Shown: piece after piece, positions 25,027-33,846 of the stretch
How the letters are laid out: each line of letters begins with the position of its first letter
Numbering within the stretch: position 1 is the stretch's first letter
Source: Citrifermentans bremense R1
GTDB taxonomy: Bacteria > Desulfobacterota > Desulfuromonadia > Geobacterales > Geobacteraceae
Length of the DNA: 64,000 nt
NCBI RefSeq assembly: GCF_000426865.1
Contig: NZ_AUGE01000001.1
Span: forward strand, 473,156-537,155
Direction: 5' to 3'
Made by a program: the position numbers and the translations under genes
Notes under the pieces: generated by a model
Database searches by the model: none
Seen by the model: the letters and a program-made list of their open reading frames with translations, nothing else
What the model was told of the DNA's origin: nothing

Positions 25027-25559
25027 CGGTAACCGACCTTGCAGGAGATGGCGAAGCCGATGCCTTGTTGGCTCTTGTCCACCTTGAGCTCGCTCTGCGA
25101 CAGGAGGTACACCTCCGAGAAGTTGGGAGACTGTTCCATGTTCTCCAGCAGCGTGCGCAGGTTCGAGAAGCTGTAGGCTACCCCGGTAAGCTTCAGGGCT
25201 TGATCTTTCAAGACCGGCTCCACCTGGGTCAGCGCGACCCCGGCGGGGACCACCCCTTCAAGCTTGTCCAGGAGCGCGAGCCAGTTGAGGGTCTTTTTGT
25301 CGATGATCTCGTTGGCGAAGGCGACACTGCTCTCCAGGGACTTCAACTGCTCCGGGCTCACCGGAGCCGCGCCCGGACGCGCGCTGTTCGCCGCGGCGCT
25401 ATCCCGTTTGACCGTATTGAACTCCACCTGGTTGTTGGCGATCTCGCGCACCTGGTAAACGAGGAGCGCAGCCAGCAAGAGCCCGGCGCCGAAAAGCGCC
25501 GCGTTCAGCCGGCGCATATTGAGGTAGCGCCGGGTAGCCAGGTTTATGGTCAGTTTCAT
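25023..25559 (-). CDS. PilN/GspL-like assembly protein
   Basis: 178 aa with the PilN start pattern (KLTINLATRRYLNMRRLNAA), a membrane helix (AALFGAGLLLAALLVYQV), then a periplasmic helix-plus-ferredoxin-like domain. PilN N-termini of this form bind PilM on the cytoplasmic side. Overlaps both neighbours by 4 bp, so the M-N-O-P set is translationally coupled. Confidence 0.82.
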   Translation of the reverse strand: MKLTINLATRRYLNMRRLNAALFGAGLLLAALLVYQVREIANNQVEFNTVKRDSAAANSARPGAAPVSPEQLKSLESSVAFANEIIDKKTLNWLALLDKLEGVVPAGVALTQVEPVLKDQALKLTGVAYSFSNLRTLLENMEQSPNFSEVYLLSQSELKVDKSQQGIGFAISCKVGYR

Positions 25560-26473
25560 GACAGGCTCCTAAGGGCAGCGCCAATCGATCCAGCCAACCC
25601 GTGCAGTGCCGGCCGGTCCAGCCCCAGGGCCGGGCCCTGCTGCACCATGCGCTCCATGTCGAGCAGCACCGGCTCAAGCCCAGAGGCCTCCGCCACCAGG
25701 GCGCGGAACGACTCGGCGTCAGCGGGGGCGGCCATGCAAAAGACTTCCCCCACCGCCTGACCCGGGAAACGATCGCCGTAGACCAGGAAGGAGCTGTTCA
25801 CCTCGCGGTAGAGGTTCTGCACCTCGCCGACCCCTTCCTTGGTGCGGTAAAAGCTCAGCACGCCGGCGTGGAAGATCAGCACCGTCATCGCCCCCTGGTA
25901 GAAGGTGACGAACGCGCCGTCGTCGGAGATGTCCAGCCGCGGCGCGAAGAGGCGGTAGAAGTTGAAGGAGGTGAAGTCGATCTGTTTGGGCTCCAGCCCA
26001 GCCTGGATCAGGAGTTCCTCGTACTGAGTCACCACCGCCCGCGACACCAGCGATACCAGCAGGGAAACAGCGCCGCTCTCTTTCTCCTCGAGGGTCTGGT
26101 AGTCCAGGTGCACCGTGCCGATGTCGAAGGGAAGGCTCTTTTTGAGTTTCCAGCGGATTACCTCCAGTCCCTCCTCCCGGCTTCTGAAGCGTGCCTCCAG
26201 GTCGAGCAGCACCACGCGCCCCACCGCGTCCGGAAGCGAGACGCTGACCGAGCGCTCCCGGGTCAGTAGACGCAGATGCCCTTCCCGGAGCGCGGTGACG
26301 AACCCGTTGGGGTCGTTCACGTTCGGTTCCCGGCGCGACAGGGTCAGCATCCCGGGCGCAAAGGGGAGGGAAAGCCCCGTCTCCACCTTCGGCGTTTTGC
26401 CGCCGCTCACCATGGCGAAGCTGAGCCCGCCGGCGGAGATCTCGAGTCCCAGAGCCGTCCTGGTCATTAGCAT
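25556..26473 (-). CDS. pilM: PilM-like actin-fold assembly ATPase
   Basis: About 305 aa, cytoplasmic actin/FtsA-like protein (ALGLEISAGGLSFAMVSGG, then IRWKLKKSLPFDI, a PilM hallmark). Start choice is open: GTG at 26482, ATG at 26473 and ATG at 26467 are in frame; the ATG at 26473 has AGGTG at suitable spacing. It docks the PilN-like protein and connects to the motor. Confidence 0.82.
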   Translation of the reverse strand: MLMTRTALGLEISAGGLSFAMVSGGKTPKVETGLSLPFAPGMLTLSRREPNVNDPNGFVTALREGHLRLLTRERSVSVSLPDAVGRVVLLDLEARFRSREEGLEVIRWKLKKSLPFDIGTVHLDYQTLEEKESGAVSLLVSLVSRAVVTQYEELLIQAGLEPKQIDFTSFNFYRLFAPRLDISDDGAFVTFYQGAMTVLIFHAGVLSFYRTKEGVGEVQNLYREVNSSFLVYGDRFPGQAVGEVFCMAAPADAESFRALVAEASGLEPVLLDMERMVQQGPALGLDRPALHGLAGSIGAALRSLS

Positions 26474-26482
26474 GGCTGGCAC

Positions 26483-28204
26483 CTACTCCACGAAAGTGAC
26501 ACGGTTGATCTCCTTTATCGTGGTCTCGCCCGCCAGCACCTTGGCTACCGCGCTCTCCCGCAGGAACATGGTCCCTGCTGCCTTGGCGGCCTTCTTGAGG
26601 GTGGCCACCGGTGACTTGGCGATGATCAGTTCCCTGATCTCGTCGTTCAGGTCCAAAAGCTCGACGATGGCGGAGCGGCCGCGGTAGCCGGTACCGTTGC
26701 ACTCGTCGCATCCACGGGCCTCGTAGAGGGTCAGGCCGCGGGCGCTTTCCGGGTCGATCGCCGATTCGCGCAGTTCGTCGTCGGTAACCGTCACGGGCTT
26801 GCGGCAGGCGGGGCAGATCTTCCTGACCAGGCGCTGCGCCATGACGCAGTTAAGGCAGGCCACGAAGTTGTAGGGATCGATCCCCATGTGGGTGAAGCGG
26901 CCGATGACGTCGAATACGTTGTTGGCGTGCACCGTGGTGAACACCAGATGGCCGGTAAGCGCCGACTGCACCGCGATCTGCGCCGTCTCCGAGTCCCGGA
27001 TCTCCCCGACCATGATCTTGTCCGGGTCGTGGCGCAGGACGGAGCGCAGGCCCCGGGCGAAGGTGAGCCCCTTCTTCTCGTTGACGGGGATTTGGGTGAT
27101 GCCGGAGAGGACGTACTCGACCGGGTCCTCGATGGTGATGATCTTTTCCAGGCCGGTATGGATCTCGGTCAAGGCGCCGTAGAGGGTGGTGGTCTTGCCC
27201 GAACCGGTCGGCCCGGTTACCAGCACCATGCCGTAGGGCTCCTTGATCATCTTCCGGAAACGCTTGATCTCGCGGGGCGCCATCCCCAGCGTCTCCAGGG
27301 TGAGCCCCCGCAGGTCGCTGGCGATGCTCTCCTTGTCGAGGATACGGATGACCGCGTCCTCGCCGAAGGCGCTAGGCATGATGGAGACTCGGAAGTCGAT
27401 GGACTTGGAGCCGATGCGGACCTTGAAGCGGCCGTCCTGCGGGATGCGGCGCTCCGAGATGTCCAGTTCGCTCATGACCTTGAGGCGGGAGATGAGAGGC
27501 CCCTGGAAATGGGAGTCGATGGGGTCGGTGGCCTTGTAGAGGACGCCGTCGATGCGGTACTTGATGAGGACGCCGTCCTGCGCGGTCTCGATATGGATAT
27601 CGGAGGCGCGCCTGGTGAGGGCATCCAGTATGGTGGAGTTCACCAGCTTGATGATGGGGCTCGTGTCCGCTGTGACGTTCTCGACGGAGAGGATCTCCTC
27701 CCCTTTGTCGGTCTCGGTCACCAGCTGCAGCATGAAGTCCTCGGAGACCTCCTTCAGCACCCGGCTGGTCCCCTCGCCCCGTTTCAGATGGTAGGCGATC
27801 TCCGATTCGGCGGCCACCTTGAAAAGCAGAGGACGCTCGAGAAGGAGCGCCATCTCATCCAGCTGCAGCACCGCGGTGGGGTCTGAGATGGCCACCACCA
27901 GCAGATCTCCCTGCAAATCCAGCGGCACGAAGTGGAAGCGGAACATGACCTCGGGCGGGATGAAGTTGAACAGGGATTCGTCCGGGCGCACCCCCTTCAG
28001 GTCCACGTACTCGAGGCCGAACTGCTCGGCGAGCGCCATGGCCAGCACGATGTCGCTGATCAGCCCGTCGGCCAGGCAGATGATCCCCAGCCGTTCCTTG
28101 GTGCTATGCTGCTTGTCCAGCGCGTAGGCGAGCTGGTCCTGAGTCAGGTCCCCCCGCTCCAGCAGGATGTCGCCCAGTCTTTTCTTGCGGAAAGGTTTCA
28201 GCAT
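26483..28204 (-). CDS. gspE: Type II secretion ATPase GspE/PilB-like
   Basis: 573-aa hexameric motor ATPase for pseudopilus assembly. N-terminal GspE N1/MshEN-type domain (1-150), N2 domain, then the ATPase core: Walker [16 protein letters not shown] (about residue 327), Asp box, Walker B IMVGEIRDSETAQIA, His box TTVHANN. Zinc-binding cysteines CPAC and CDEC (C-terminal region) are intact. Located 7 nt after gspF. Confidence 0.95.
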   Translation of the reverse strand: MLKPFRKKRLGDILLERGDLTQDQLAYALDKQHSTKERLGIICLADGLISDIVLAMALAEQFGLEYVDLKGVRPDESLFNFIPPEVMFRFHFVPLDLQGDLLVVAISDPTAVLQLDEMALLLERPLLFKVAAESEIAYHLKRGEGTSRVLKEVSEDFMLQLVTETDKGEEILSVENVTADTSPIIKLVNSTILDALTRRASDIHIETAQDGVLIKYRIDGVLYKATDPIDSHFQGPLISRLKVMSELDISERRIPQDGRFKVRIGSKSIDFRVSIMPSAFGEDAVIRILDKESIASDLRGLTLETLGMAPREIKRFRKMIKEPYGMVLVTGPTGSGKTTTLYGALTEIHTGLEKIITIEDPVEYVLSGITQIPVNEKKGLTFARGLRSVLRHDPDKIMVGEIRDSETAQIAVQSALTGHLVFTTVHANNVFDVIGRFTHMGIDPYNFVACLNCVMAQRLVRKICPACRKPVTVTDDELRESAIDPESARGLTLYEARGCDECNGTGYRGRSAIVELLDLNDEIRELIIAKSPVATLKKAAKAAGTMFLRESAVAKVLAGETTIKEINRVTFVE

Positions 28205-28211
28205 GATCCCT

Positions 28212-29417
28212 CTAGCCGACAGTGCTGGCGATCTTGAAGATCGGCAGGTACATGGTGACGATGATGACCCCTATGACCACACCCATGGCCACCATGATCG
28301 CCGGCTCGATGGAGGTGGTGAGTACATGGAGGTCCCTTTCGATCTCCTCTTCGAAGTAATCGGAGATGTCGGACAGCATCTCCTCCAAAGAGCCTGTGGT
28401 CTCGCCGACGGTGAGCATGCGCAGCGCCAGGGGGGGCATCAGCTTCATGCCTTCAAGCGCGGTGGAAAGCTTGCTCCCCTCCTCTACGCGGTGCACTGCG
28501 AGGAGCAGGCCGCGCTCCAGTACCTTGTTGTTGAGCGTCCCCACCGACATCCGCATCGCCTCGACGATGGGGATACCGGAGCCCAGCACGGTGGCCAGGG
28601 TACGGGTAAAGCCGGCAAGGGCGTAACGGCTGGTGATGGCACCCAGAAGCGGGGTCTTGATCTTGAAGCCGTCCACCGTATAGCGTCCGGATTCGGTCTG
28701 GCTCCAGCGCTTGAAGAGGGTCATCGCCACGCCCCCCATAAGCAGAAGCAGAGGCAGGTAGTGCCGCAAGAGCCCGGTGAAATTGATCAGTATCTGGGTC
28801 GGCATCGGCAAAGCGGCGCCGGAATCCGCGTAGATGGTGCTGAAGGTCGGCACCACGTAGATGAGCAGCAAAGAGACCGCCACCGCCGCGACCGTGACCA
28901 GGATGGCGGGGTAGATAAGCGCGCCGATGACCTTGCCGCGGAACCCCTCGGTTCTCTTGAGAAAGGCGATGTAGCGGCGGATCGTCTGCGGCAGGTCCCC
29001 GGTCCTCTCCCCGGCACGGACCGACGCGATGTAGAGATGGGGAAACACCCTCGGAAACTTCTCGAAGGCGGCGGAGAGCGCCAGTCCACCTTTCACGTCC
29101 TCGCGGATCGCCGACAGTATCTCGTTGAGCTTGCCCCCTCCCGACTCCAGGATGGTGTCGAGCGCCTGCAGGATGGGGAGTCCGGCCTTGAGCAGCACCA
29201 GGAGTTCCTGGTTGAATAACAGCAGCTCCTTGTTGCCGATCTTCTTGCGCCCGATCCCCGATTCCAGCAGGAACTGGAACGGCTTCTTGCGCACCTCGAA
29301 GACGACGTACCCTTGCTCTTCCAGGCTCTGCCGGAGCAAGCCGGCGTTGACCGCGTCGAGGTCCTTGACCAGGATCTTGCCGTCGGAGGCGCCTATTTTA
29401 CAGGTAAAGACGGGCAT
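28212..29417 (-). CDS. gspF: Type II secretion inner-membrane protein GspF/PilC-like
   Basis: 401-aa platform protein with duplicated GspF domains (about 65-190 and 270-390) and three membrane helices (about 170-195, 215-240, 370-395). Motifs FNQELLVLLKAGLPILQAL and VGTLNNKVLERGLLLAV are family-typical. First gene of the gspF-gspE-pilMNOP-gspD-pseudopilin-ftsEX-envC-ctpA block. The ATG lacks a clear Shine-Dalgarno, so upstream translation may feed into it. Confidence 0.94.
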   Translation of the reverse strand: MPVFTCKIGASDGKILVKDLDAVNAGLLRQSLEEQGYVVFEVRKKPFQFLLESGIGRKKIGNKELLLFNQELLVLLKAGLPILQALDTILESGGGKLNEILSAIREDVKGGLALSAAFEKFPRVFPHLYIASVRAGERTGDLPQTIRRYIAFLKRTEGFRGKVIGALIYPAILVTVAAVAVSLLLIYVVPTFSTIYADSGAALPMPTQILINFTGLLRHYLPLLLLMGGVAMTLFKRWSQTESGRYTVDGFKIKTPLLGAITSRYALAGFTRTLATVLGSGIPIVEAMRMSVGTLNNKVLERGLLLAVHRVEEGSKLSTALEGMKLMPPLALRMLTVGETTGSLEEMLSDISDYFEEEIERDLHVLTTSIEPAIMVAMGVVIGVIIVTMYLPIFKIASTVG

Positions 29418-29490
29418 AAGGCACTATGAGTACCACAAATAGGCTTGAATTAAAACCTTAAAAGAAAACCAATTCTGCCTACAGAGGCGA

Positions 29491-29676
29491 TCAGGCCTGA
29501 GTCATGCCAACGGCCCACGCGACGAAACAGACGAGCACGCCCGCACCCCATTTGAGGGCGGCGGAGCGGTCGAAGCTGTCCCGGGCAGGAAAGGCCTTGA
29601 GGATCAGCAAAATAGTGCAGGCGACGAAGCCCCAGAGCCCGGCGAGGCAGATTATGGACCAAAGCGTATCGGACAT
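29491..29676 (-). CDS. Small two-helix membrane protein
   Basis: 61 aa (MSDTLWSIICLAGLWG...), with two predicted membrane helices (about 5-28 and 42-60) joined by a short polar loop. The ATG shares one base with the TGA of the upstream glycosyltransferase and has AAGGAGAGGG at good spacing, strong evidence that it is real and coupled. No family recognised; it might anchor or assist the glycosyltransferase. Confidence 0.75.
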   Translation of the reverse strand: MSDTLWSIICLAGLWGFVACTILLILKAFPARDSFDRSAALKWGAGVLVCFVAWAVGMTQA

Positions 29677-30416
29677 CACACCCTCTCCTTGGGCAAAAGG
29701 CACCGCAGCAGCGAGCCGAACTTCAGCTTCCATACCATGACCACCGCCTCGCGCACGATCCTCTTGGACATCTTCGAGGTGCCGGCATGCCGGTCGATGA
29801 AGATGATGGGGACCTCGCTGATTCGCAGCCCCTTTTCCTTGCAGCGGTAGTTCATTTCGATCTGGAAGGAATAGCCGTCCGAGCAGATCTTGGTGAGATC
29901 GACGGCCTTCAGCGTCTCGGCTCGGAAGCATTTGAAGCCGCTGGTGCAGTCTGAAATAGTAAGGCCGGTGATGACGCGCGTGTAGACGCTGGCGAAGTAG
30001 CTCAGCATGAGGCGGCGCAGCGGCCAGTTCACCACGCTTACCCCGTTCAGGTACCTGGAGCCGATGACCAGGTCGGACTGCTTCATCTCAGCGAAAAAAT
30101 AGGGTATCACCGCGGGATCATGGGAGAAATCGGCATCCATCTGTACCACCACATCCGCCCCGAGCGCCAGAGCGCGGGCGAACCCTTCACGGTAGGCGGA
30201 TCCAAGCCCCAGTTTTCCTTTCCGGTGCAGCACCGTCACCCGGCCGGTTTCCGCCGCCAGCGCCTCGGCCACGTCCCCTGTGCCGTCCGGGGAATTATCG
30301 TCCACGACCAGCAGTTGAAGGGCAGGGTCGAGGGAAAGTATCTGCCTGGCCAACATCTCCAGGTTGTCCCTTTCGTTGTAGGTGGGTATCACCACGATCG
30401 GTTTGATGGGTTTCAA
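29676..30416 (-). CDS. Polyprenol-phosphate mannosyltransferase-like GT2 enzyme
   Basis: 246-aa family 2 glycosyltransferase with dolichyl-phosphate-mannose synthase motifs: VVIPTYNERDNLEML, VVDDNSPDGTGD, LGLGSAYREGF, QMDADFSHDP (catalytic DxD), and SDCTSGFKCFR. There is no C-terminal membrane region; the coupled 61-aa membrane protein may supply one. It transfers a sugar, probably mannose, from a nucleotide to polyprenyl phosphate. Start is a TTG at 30416 with only a weak upstream GAG; no better start exists before the conserved N-terminus. Confidence 0.87.
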   Translation of the reverse strand: MKPIKPIVVIPTYNERDNLEMLARQILSLDPALQLLVVDDNSPDGTGDVAEALAAETGRVTVLHRKGKLGLGSAYREGFARALALGADVVVQMDADFSHDPAVIPYFFAEMKQSDLVIGSRYLNGVSVVNWPLRRLMLSYFASVYTRVITGLTISDCTSGFKCFRAETLKAVDLTKICSDGYSFQIEMNYRCKEKGLRISEVPIIFIDRHAGTSKMSKRIVREAVVMVWKLKFGSLLRCLLPKERV

Positions 30417-30635
30417 GAGGGACTCGCTTTCTATTCCTAAAATAGACGGAAAAAGACCGGAAAGATCCCGCCACCGCGCGCTGCGCCTGGAAAGGACCTC
30501 GCAGAGGATAAACGATTTGCCTTTACCAAGTCAAGACAAAGGGGGGCAAGGCAACGGGGTGGCAAGACAGATGCTTTCCGAAGGAAGCGCACGGCACAGA
30601 AGGCAGGTGCGACTGGCACAACTGCCGATCGCAAA

Positions 30636-30672
30636 GAAAAAGGGAAGATCGCGTTAGGCGAACTTCCCTTTT
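30636..30672 (-). terminator. Terminator after the tRNA cluster
   Basis: Minus strand: AAAAGGGAAG, 15-nt loop, CTTCCCTTTTTCTTT. It follows the last tRNA-Asp directly. Confidence 0.85.
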
Positions 30673-30674
30673 AA

Positions 30675-30751
30675 TGGCGGGGTTGACGGGGCTCGAACCC
30701 GCGACTTCCAGCGTGACAGGCTGGCACTCTAACCGACTGAGCTACAACCCC
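30675..30751 (-). tRNA. tRNA-Asp (GTC), copy 2
   Basis: 77 nt including encoded CCA. Acceptor GGGGTTG/CAACCCC, D-arm AGCTCAGTCGG, anticodon loop CTGTCAC (anticodon GTC), T-loop GTTCGAGCC. It differs from the other tRNA-Asp copy at one D-loop base. Confidence 0.97.
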
Positions 30752-30765
30752 AAGACTCGAAGACG

Positions 30766-30843
30766 GTTCAACGTGCGAAGTTCGACGTTAACCGCCTTGT
30801 TCCTGGGTCCATGGTTCCAACGTTGAACGTTGAACCTTGAACG
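30766..30843. repeat. 7-bp periodic GAACGTT repeat, locus 1
   Basis: Two short runs of a degenerate heptamer (unit close to GTTGAAC/GTTCAAC): 30766-30795 and 30817-30843, the latter AACGTTG-AACGTTG-AACCTTG. It lies in the spacer between tRNA-Asp and tRNA-Val. The same unit recurs at 42975-43023, 43128-43155 and 57031-57122. Confidence 0.75.
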
Positions 30844-30851
30844 GATTCTTT

Positions 30852-30927
30852 TGGTGGGTGAAGAGGGGATCGAACCCCCGACATCCAGCTTGTAAGGCTG
30901 GCGCTCTCCCAGCTGAGCTATTCACCC
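30852..30927 (-). tRNA. tRNA-Val (TAC)
   Basis: 76 nt including encoded CCA. Acceptor GGGTGAA/TTCACCC, anticodon loop CTTACAA (anticodon TAC), T-loop GTTCGATCC. Lies between the two tRNA-Asp genes. Confidence 0.97.
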
Positions 30928-30939
30928 ATTGAATATGTA

Positions 30940-31016
30940 TGGCGGGGTTGACGGGGCTCGAACCCGCGACTTCCAGCGTGACAGGCTGGCACTCTAACCA
31001 ACTGAGCTACAACCCC
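30940..31016 (-). tRNA. tRNA-Asp (GTC), copy 1
   Basis: 77 nt including encoded CCA, with the same cloverleaf as the other copy (anticodon loop CTGTCAC) and D-loop AGTTGGTTAGAG. It starts 20 nt after the hup terminator. Confidence 0.97.
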
Positions 31017-31036
31017 GCATGTACAGCGTTTCCGGC

Positions 31037-31057
31037 AAAAAAACAGCGTTAGCTGTT
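31037..31057 (-). terminator. hup terminator formed by its last codons
   Basis: Minus strand AACAGC-TAAC-GCTGTT followed by a run of T. The 5' arm is the last two sense codons (Asn-Ser) and the loop contains the stop codon. It separates hup from the tRNA genes; readthrough into the tRNAs is possible. Confidence 0.75.
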
Positions 31058-31324
31058 TACCAGGTCCTTCAAGGTGTTGCCCGGCTTGAACTTCGGCGCA
31101 GACGAAGCGGCAATCTCGATCTTCTTGCCGGTTTGCGGATTCTGGCCGGTCCTGGCGGCGCGCTCGGCGACGCTGAAGGTACCGAAACCTACCAGGGTCA
31201 CCTTATCGCCGGTGGCGAGGCAGTTGGTCAGTGCGTCCAAAATTCCCATGAGGGACTTCTCAGCATCAACCTTGGTTAACTGGGCTTCTTCTGCTATGGC
31301 GCTTACCAGCTCTGCCTTATTCAT
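31049..31324 (-). CDS. hup: HU-family DNA-binding protein
   Basis: 91-aa nucleoid protein (MNKAELVSAIAEEAQLTKVDAEKSL). The beta-arm region VGFGTFSVAERAARTGQNPQTG includes the DNA-intercalating Pro. GGGAGG precedes the ATG at 31324. A strong promoter lies just upstream. Position after lon matches the lon-hup order common in bacteria. Confidence 0.96.
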   Translation of the reverse strand: MNKAELVSAIAEEAQLTKVDAEKSLMGILDALTNCLATGDKVTLVGFGTFSVAERAARTGQNPQTGKKIEIAASSAPKFKPGNTLKDLVNS

Positions 31325-31359
31325 TGATCCTCCCGGTTTGCATCGCAAAGTGAAGACAT

Positions 31360-31389
31360 CTTATACCAGAGCGCCGTCGCGACTGTCAA
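31360..31389 (-). promoter_or_regulatory. hup promoter
   Basis: Minus-strand TTGACA (31384-31389), 18-bp spacer, TATAAG (31360-31365). Leader about 30 nt. Confidence 0.78.
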
Positions 31390-31411
31390 CCTTTTTTCTG
31401 CGGCTTTTTTT

Positions 31412-33832
31412 CTAATGTGGCACAACTGAATTTTCGGTCGCGGCGACGGCAGCATCACCGTAGATCGCCGCCGGAGCAAGCCCTACCGGCGCGAGGAGCG
31501 CGTACCCCAGCACCTCGTCCATGTGGGCCACCGGGTGCACCGTGATGCCGGCGCGGATCTCCTTGGGGATCTCGGCCAGGTCCTTCTCGTTCTCCTTGGG
31601 GATCAGCACGGTGCGGATACCCCCCCGCCCTGCCGCCAGGAGCTTCTCCTTGAGGCCGCCGATGGGGAGCACCGTGCCGCGCAGGGTCACCTCGCCGGTC
31701 ATGGCGATATCGCGTCTCACCGGCCTCCTGGTGAGCGCCGAGGCGAGCGCGCAGGCCATGGCTATCCCGGCCGAGGGACCGTCCTTCGGTATGGCCCCCT
31801 CCGGGACGTGGATGTGGATGTCCAGATGCTGGTAGAAGTCCTTGGCGAACCCCAGAAGCTCGCCGCGGGAACGGACGTAGGTCATGGCGGCCTGCGCCGA
31901 TTCCTGCATCACCTCGCCGAGCTTGCCGGTCACGGTCAGCTTCCCCTTGCCCGGCAGCGACACCACCTCGATGTTCAGGAGTTCTCCCCCCACCTCGGTC
32001 CAGGCGAGACCGGTCACGAGCCCCACCGCGTCTTCCAGCCCCGCCTCTCCGTACTTGAAGCGCGGCGCACCCAGGAAGCCGGCTATCTGGCGCGGCTGCA
32101 CGCTGCGACGCAGCTTGCCGCCACCGGCGACGGCGAAGGCGATCTTGCGGCAGACGGCGCCGATCTCACGCTCCAGGTTCCGGACGCCTGCCTCGCGGGT
32201 GTAGCGGCGGACCAGCTCCAGGACGGCCGCATCGGTGAAGCCGATCCCCTTCCCTGCGAGCCCGTTCCCCGCCGCCTGCTTGGGGACCAGGTACTCGCGC
32301 GCGATGGCGAGCTTTTCGTGCTCGGTGTAGCCGTCCAGCCGCACCACCTCCATGCGGTCCAGAAGCGGCCTCGGTATGGTGTGGCTCGAGTTGGCGGTGG
32401 TGATGAACATCACCTGCGAGAGGTCGTAGTCGAGGTCGAGAAAATGGTCGTTGAAGCAGTTGTTCTGCTCCGGGTCGAGCACTTCCAGAAGCGCCGAGGC
32501 GGGATCGCCGCGGAAGTCGGAGCTCATCTTGTCGATCTCGTCCAAAAGAAAGACCGGGTTAGAGGAGCCGCACTTCTTGAGCGACTGGATGATCCGGCCG
32601 GGCATGGCGCCTACGTAGGTGCGCCGGTGCCCCCTGATCTCCGCCTCGTCGCGCACCCCGCCCAGCGAGATCTTCACGAAGTCGCGGCCGGTGGCTTTCG
32701 CGACCGAGCGGGCGAGCGAGGTCTTGCCGACCCCGGGAGGGCCCACCAGGCAGAGGATGGGGCCCTTCATCCCCGGGGCGAGCGCGCTCACCGCCAGGAA
32801 TTCGAGGATCCTGAGCTTCACCTTCTCCAGGCCGTAATGGTCGGCGTCCAGCCGCTCCCGGGCCACCTTCAACTCACGGTTTTCCTCGGCGTAGGCGCCC
32901 CAGGGAAGCGCGAGGAGCCACTCCACGTAGTTGCGCACCACCGAGGCCTCGGCCGACATGGGAGACATGAACTTAAGCTTCTTGATCTCGCTTTGCACCT
33001 TCTGCTTGGCCTCGGGCGACAGCGGCAGCTTGGCCGCCTTCGCCTCAAGGGCGCGCAGCTCCTGCTTGAACTCGTCTTTGCCCCCCAGCTCCTTCTGGAT
33101 CGCCCTGATCTGCTCGTTCAGGTAGTAATCCTTCTGGGTCTTCTCCATCTGCTTCTTGACCCGGGCATGGATCTTCTTCTCGATCTGCAGGATCTCGATC
33201 TCCGCCCCCATGAGCGACAAGAGCCGCTCCATGCGGCGTGCGGGCTGCACCGCGGCCAGAAGCTCCTGCTTTTGCGCCACCTTAAGGTTCAGGTGCGGGG
33301 CGATGGAGTCGGCCAGGCGGGAGGGGTCCGCGATCGCCTGCACCGACTGCAGGATCTCGGACGGGACCGAGCTGTTCAGCTCGACGTAGCTTTCGAAGGA
33401 GGCGAGCACCCCGCGCTTGAGCGCCTCGTTCTCGCTGTCGTTGCCGTTTTGCTCCTCGAGCACCTCGACCTCGACCTCGAAGTATTCGCTGTTGTCGGAG
33501 AAGGAGGCGATGGAGCCGCGCCGCTTCCCTTCCACCAGCACCTTCACGGTCCCGTCGGGGAGCTTCAGTAGCTGGATCACCTGGCAAAGGGTCCCGACCG
33601 TGTAGATGTCGCCAGGCTCGGGGTCCTCGGTCTTGGCATTTTTCTGCGTGGCCAAAAGGATCAGCTTGTCGTTTTGCGCCATGGCCGCCTCCAGGGCGAG
33701 CACCGACTTCTCCCTCCCGACGAAGAGGGGAATCACCATGTGCGGGAAGATAACTATGTCCCTTAATGGAAAGAGAGGGAATCTTTCCGGATTCCCCCTC
33801 CTTTTACCTCTGGTTCTCGCTTTTTCAGTCAT
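31412..33832 (-). CDS. lon: ATP-dependent protease Lon
   Basis: 806-aa hexameric AAA+ serine protease for misfolded and regulatory proteins. N-terminal LAN domain ([23 protein letters not shown]), Walker [16 protein letters not shown] (about 360), Walker [10 protein letters not shown], and Ser-Lys catalytic dyad with Ser in [10 protein letters not shown] near residue 700. AGGAAAA precedes the ATG. Last gene of tig-clpP-clpX-lon, 14 nt after clpX. Confidence 0.97.
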   Translation of the reverse strand: MTEKARTRGKRRGNPERFPLFPLRDIVIFPHMVIPLFVGREKSVLALEAAMAQNDKLILLATQKNAKTEDPEPGDIYTVGTLCQVIQLLKLPDGTVKVLVEGKRRGSIASFSDNSEYFEVEVEVLEEQNGNDSENEALKRGVLASFESYVELNSSVPSEILQSVQAIADPSRLADSIAPHLNLKVAQKQELLAAVQPARRMERLLSLMGAEIEILQIEKKIHARVKKQMEKTQKDYYLNEQIRAIQKELGGKDEFKQELRALEAKAAKLPLSPEAKQKVQSEIKKLKFMSPMSAEASVVRNYVEWLLALPWGAYAEENRELKVARERLDADHYGLEKVKLRILEFLAVSALAPGMKGPILCLVGPPGVGKTSLARSVAKATGRDFVKISLGGVRDEAEIRGHRRTYVGAMPGRIIQSLKKCGSSNPVFLLDEIDKMSSDFRGDPASALLEVLDPEQNNCFNDHFLDLDYDLSQVMFITTANSSHTIPRPLLDRMEVVRLDGYTEHEKLAIAREYLVPKQAAGNGLAGKGIGFTDAAVLELVRRYTREAGVRNLEREIGAVCRKIAFAVAGGGKLRRSVQPRQIAGFLGAPRFKYGEAGLEDAVGLVTGLAWTEVGGELLNIEVVSLPGKGKLTVTGKLGEVMQESAQAAMTYVRSRGELLGFAKDFYQHLDIHIHVPEGAIPKDGPSAGIAMACALASALTRRPVRRDIAMTGEVTLRGTVLPIGGLKEKLLAAGRGGIRTVLIPKENEKDLAEIPKEIRAGITVHPVAHMDEVLGYALLAPVGLAPAAIYGDAAVAATENSVVPH

Positions 33833-33846
33833 GTTTTCCTGTATGC

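Noticed and set aside
29418..29490. Sigma54 promoter before gspF
   Set aside because: I looked for TGGCAC-N5-TTGCA and found only a poor partial match.
30437..30634. 65-codon minus-strand frame between the glycosyltransferase and tRNA genes
   Set aside because: Low-complexity basic sequence, no ribosome site or homology, and it overlaps the likely promoter region of the glycosyltransferase.
30766..30843. Possible CRISPR array in the tRNA cluster spacer
   Set aside because: Units are 7 bp and contiguous with no unique spacers; no cas genes are in the window.
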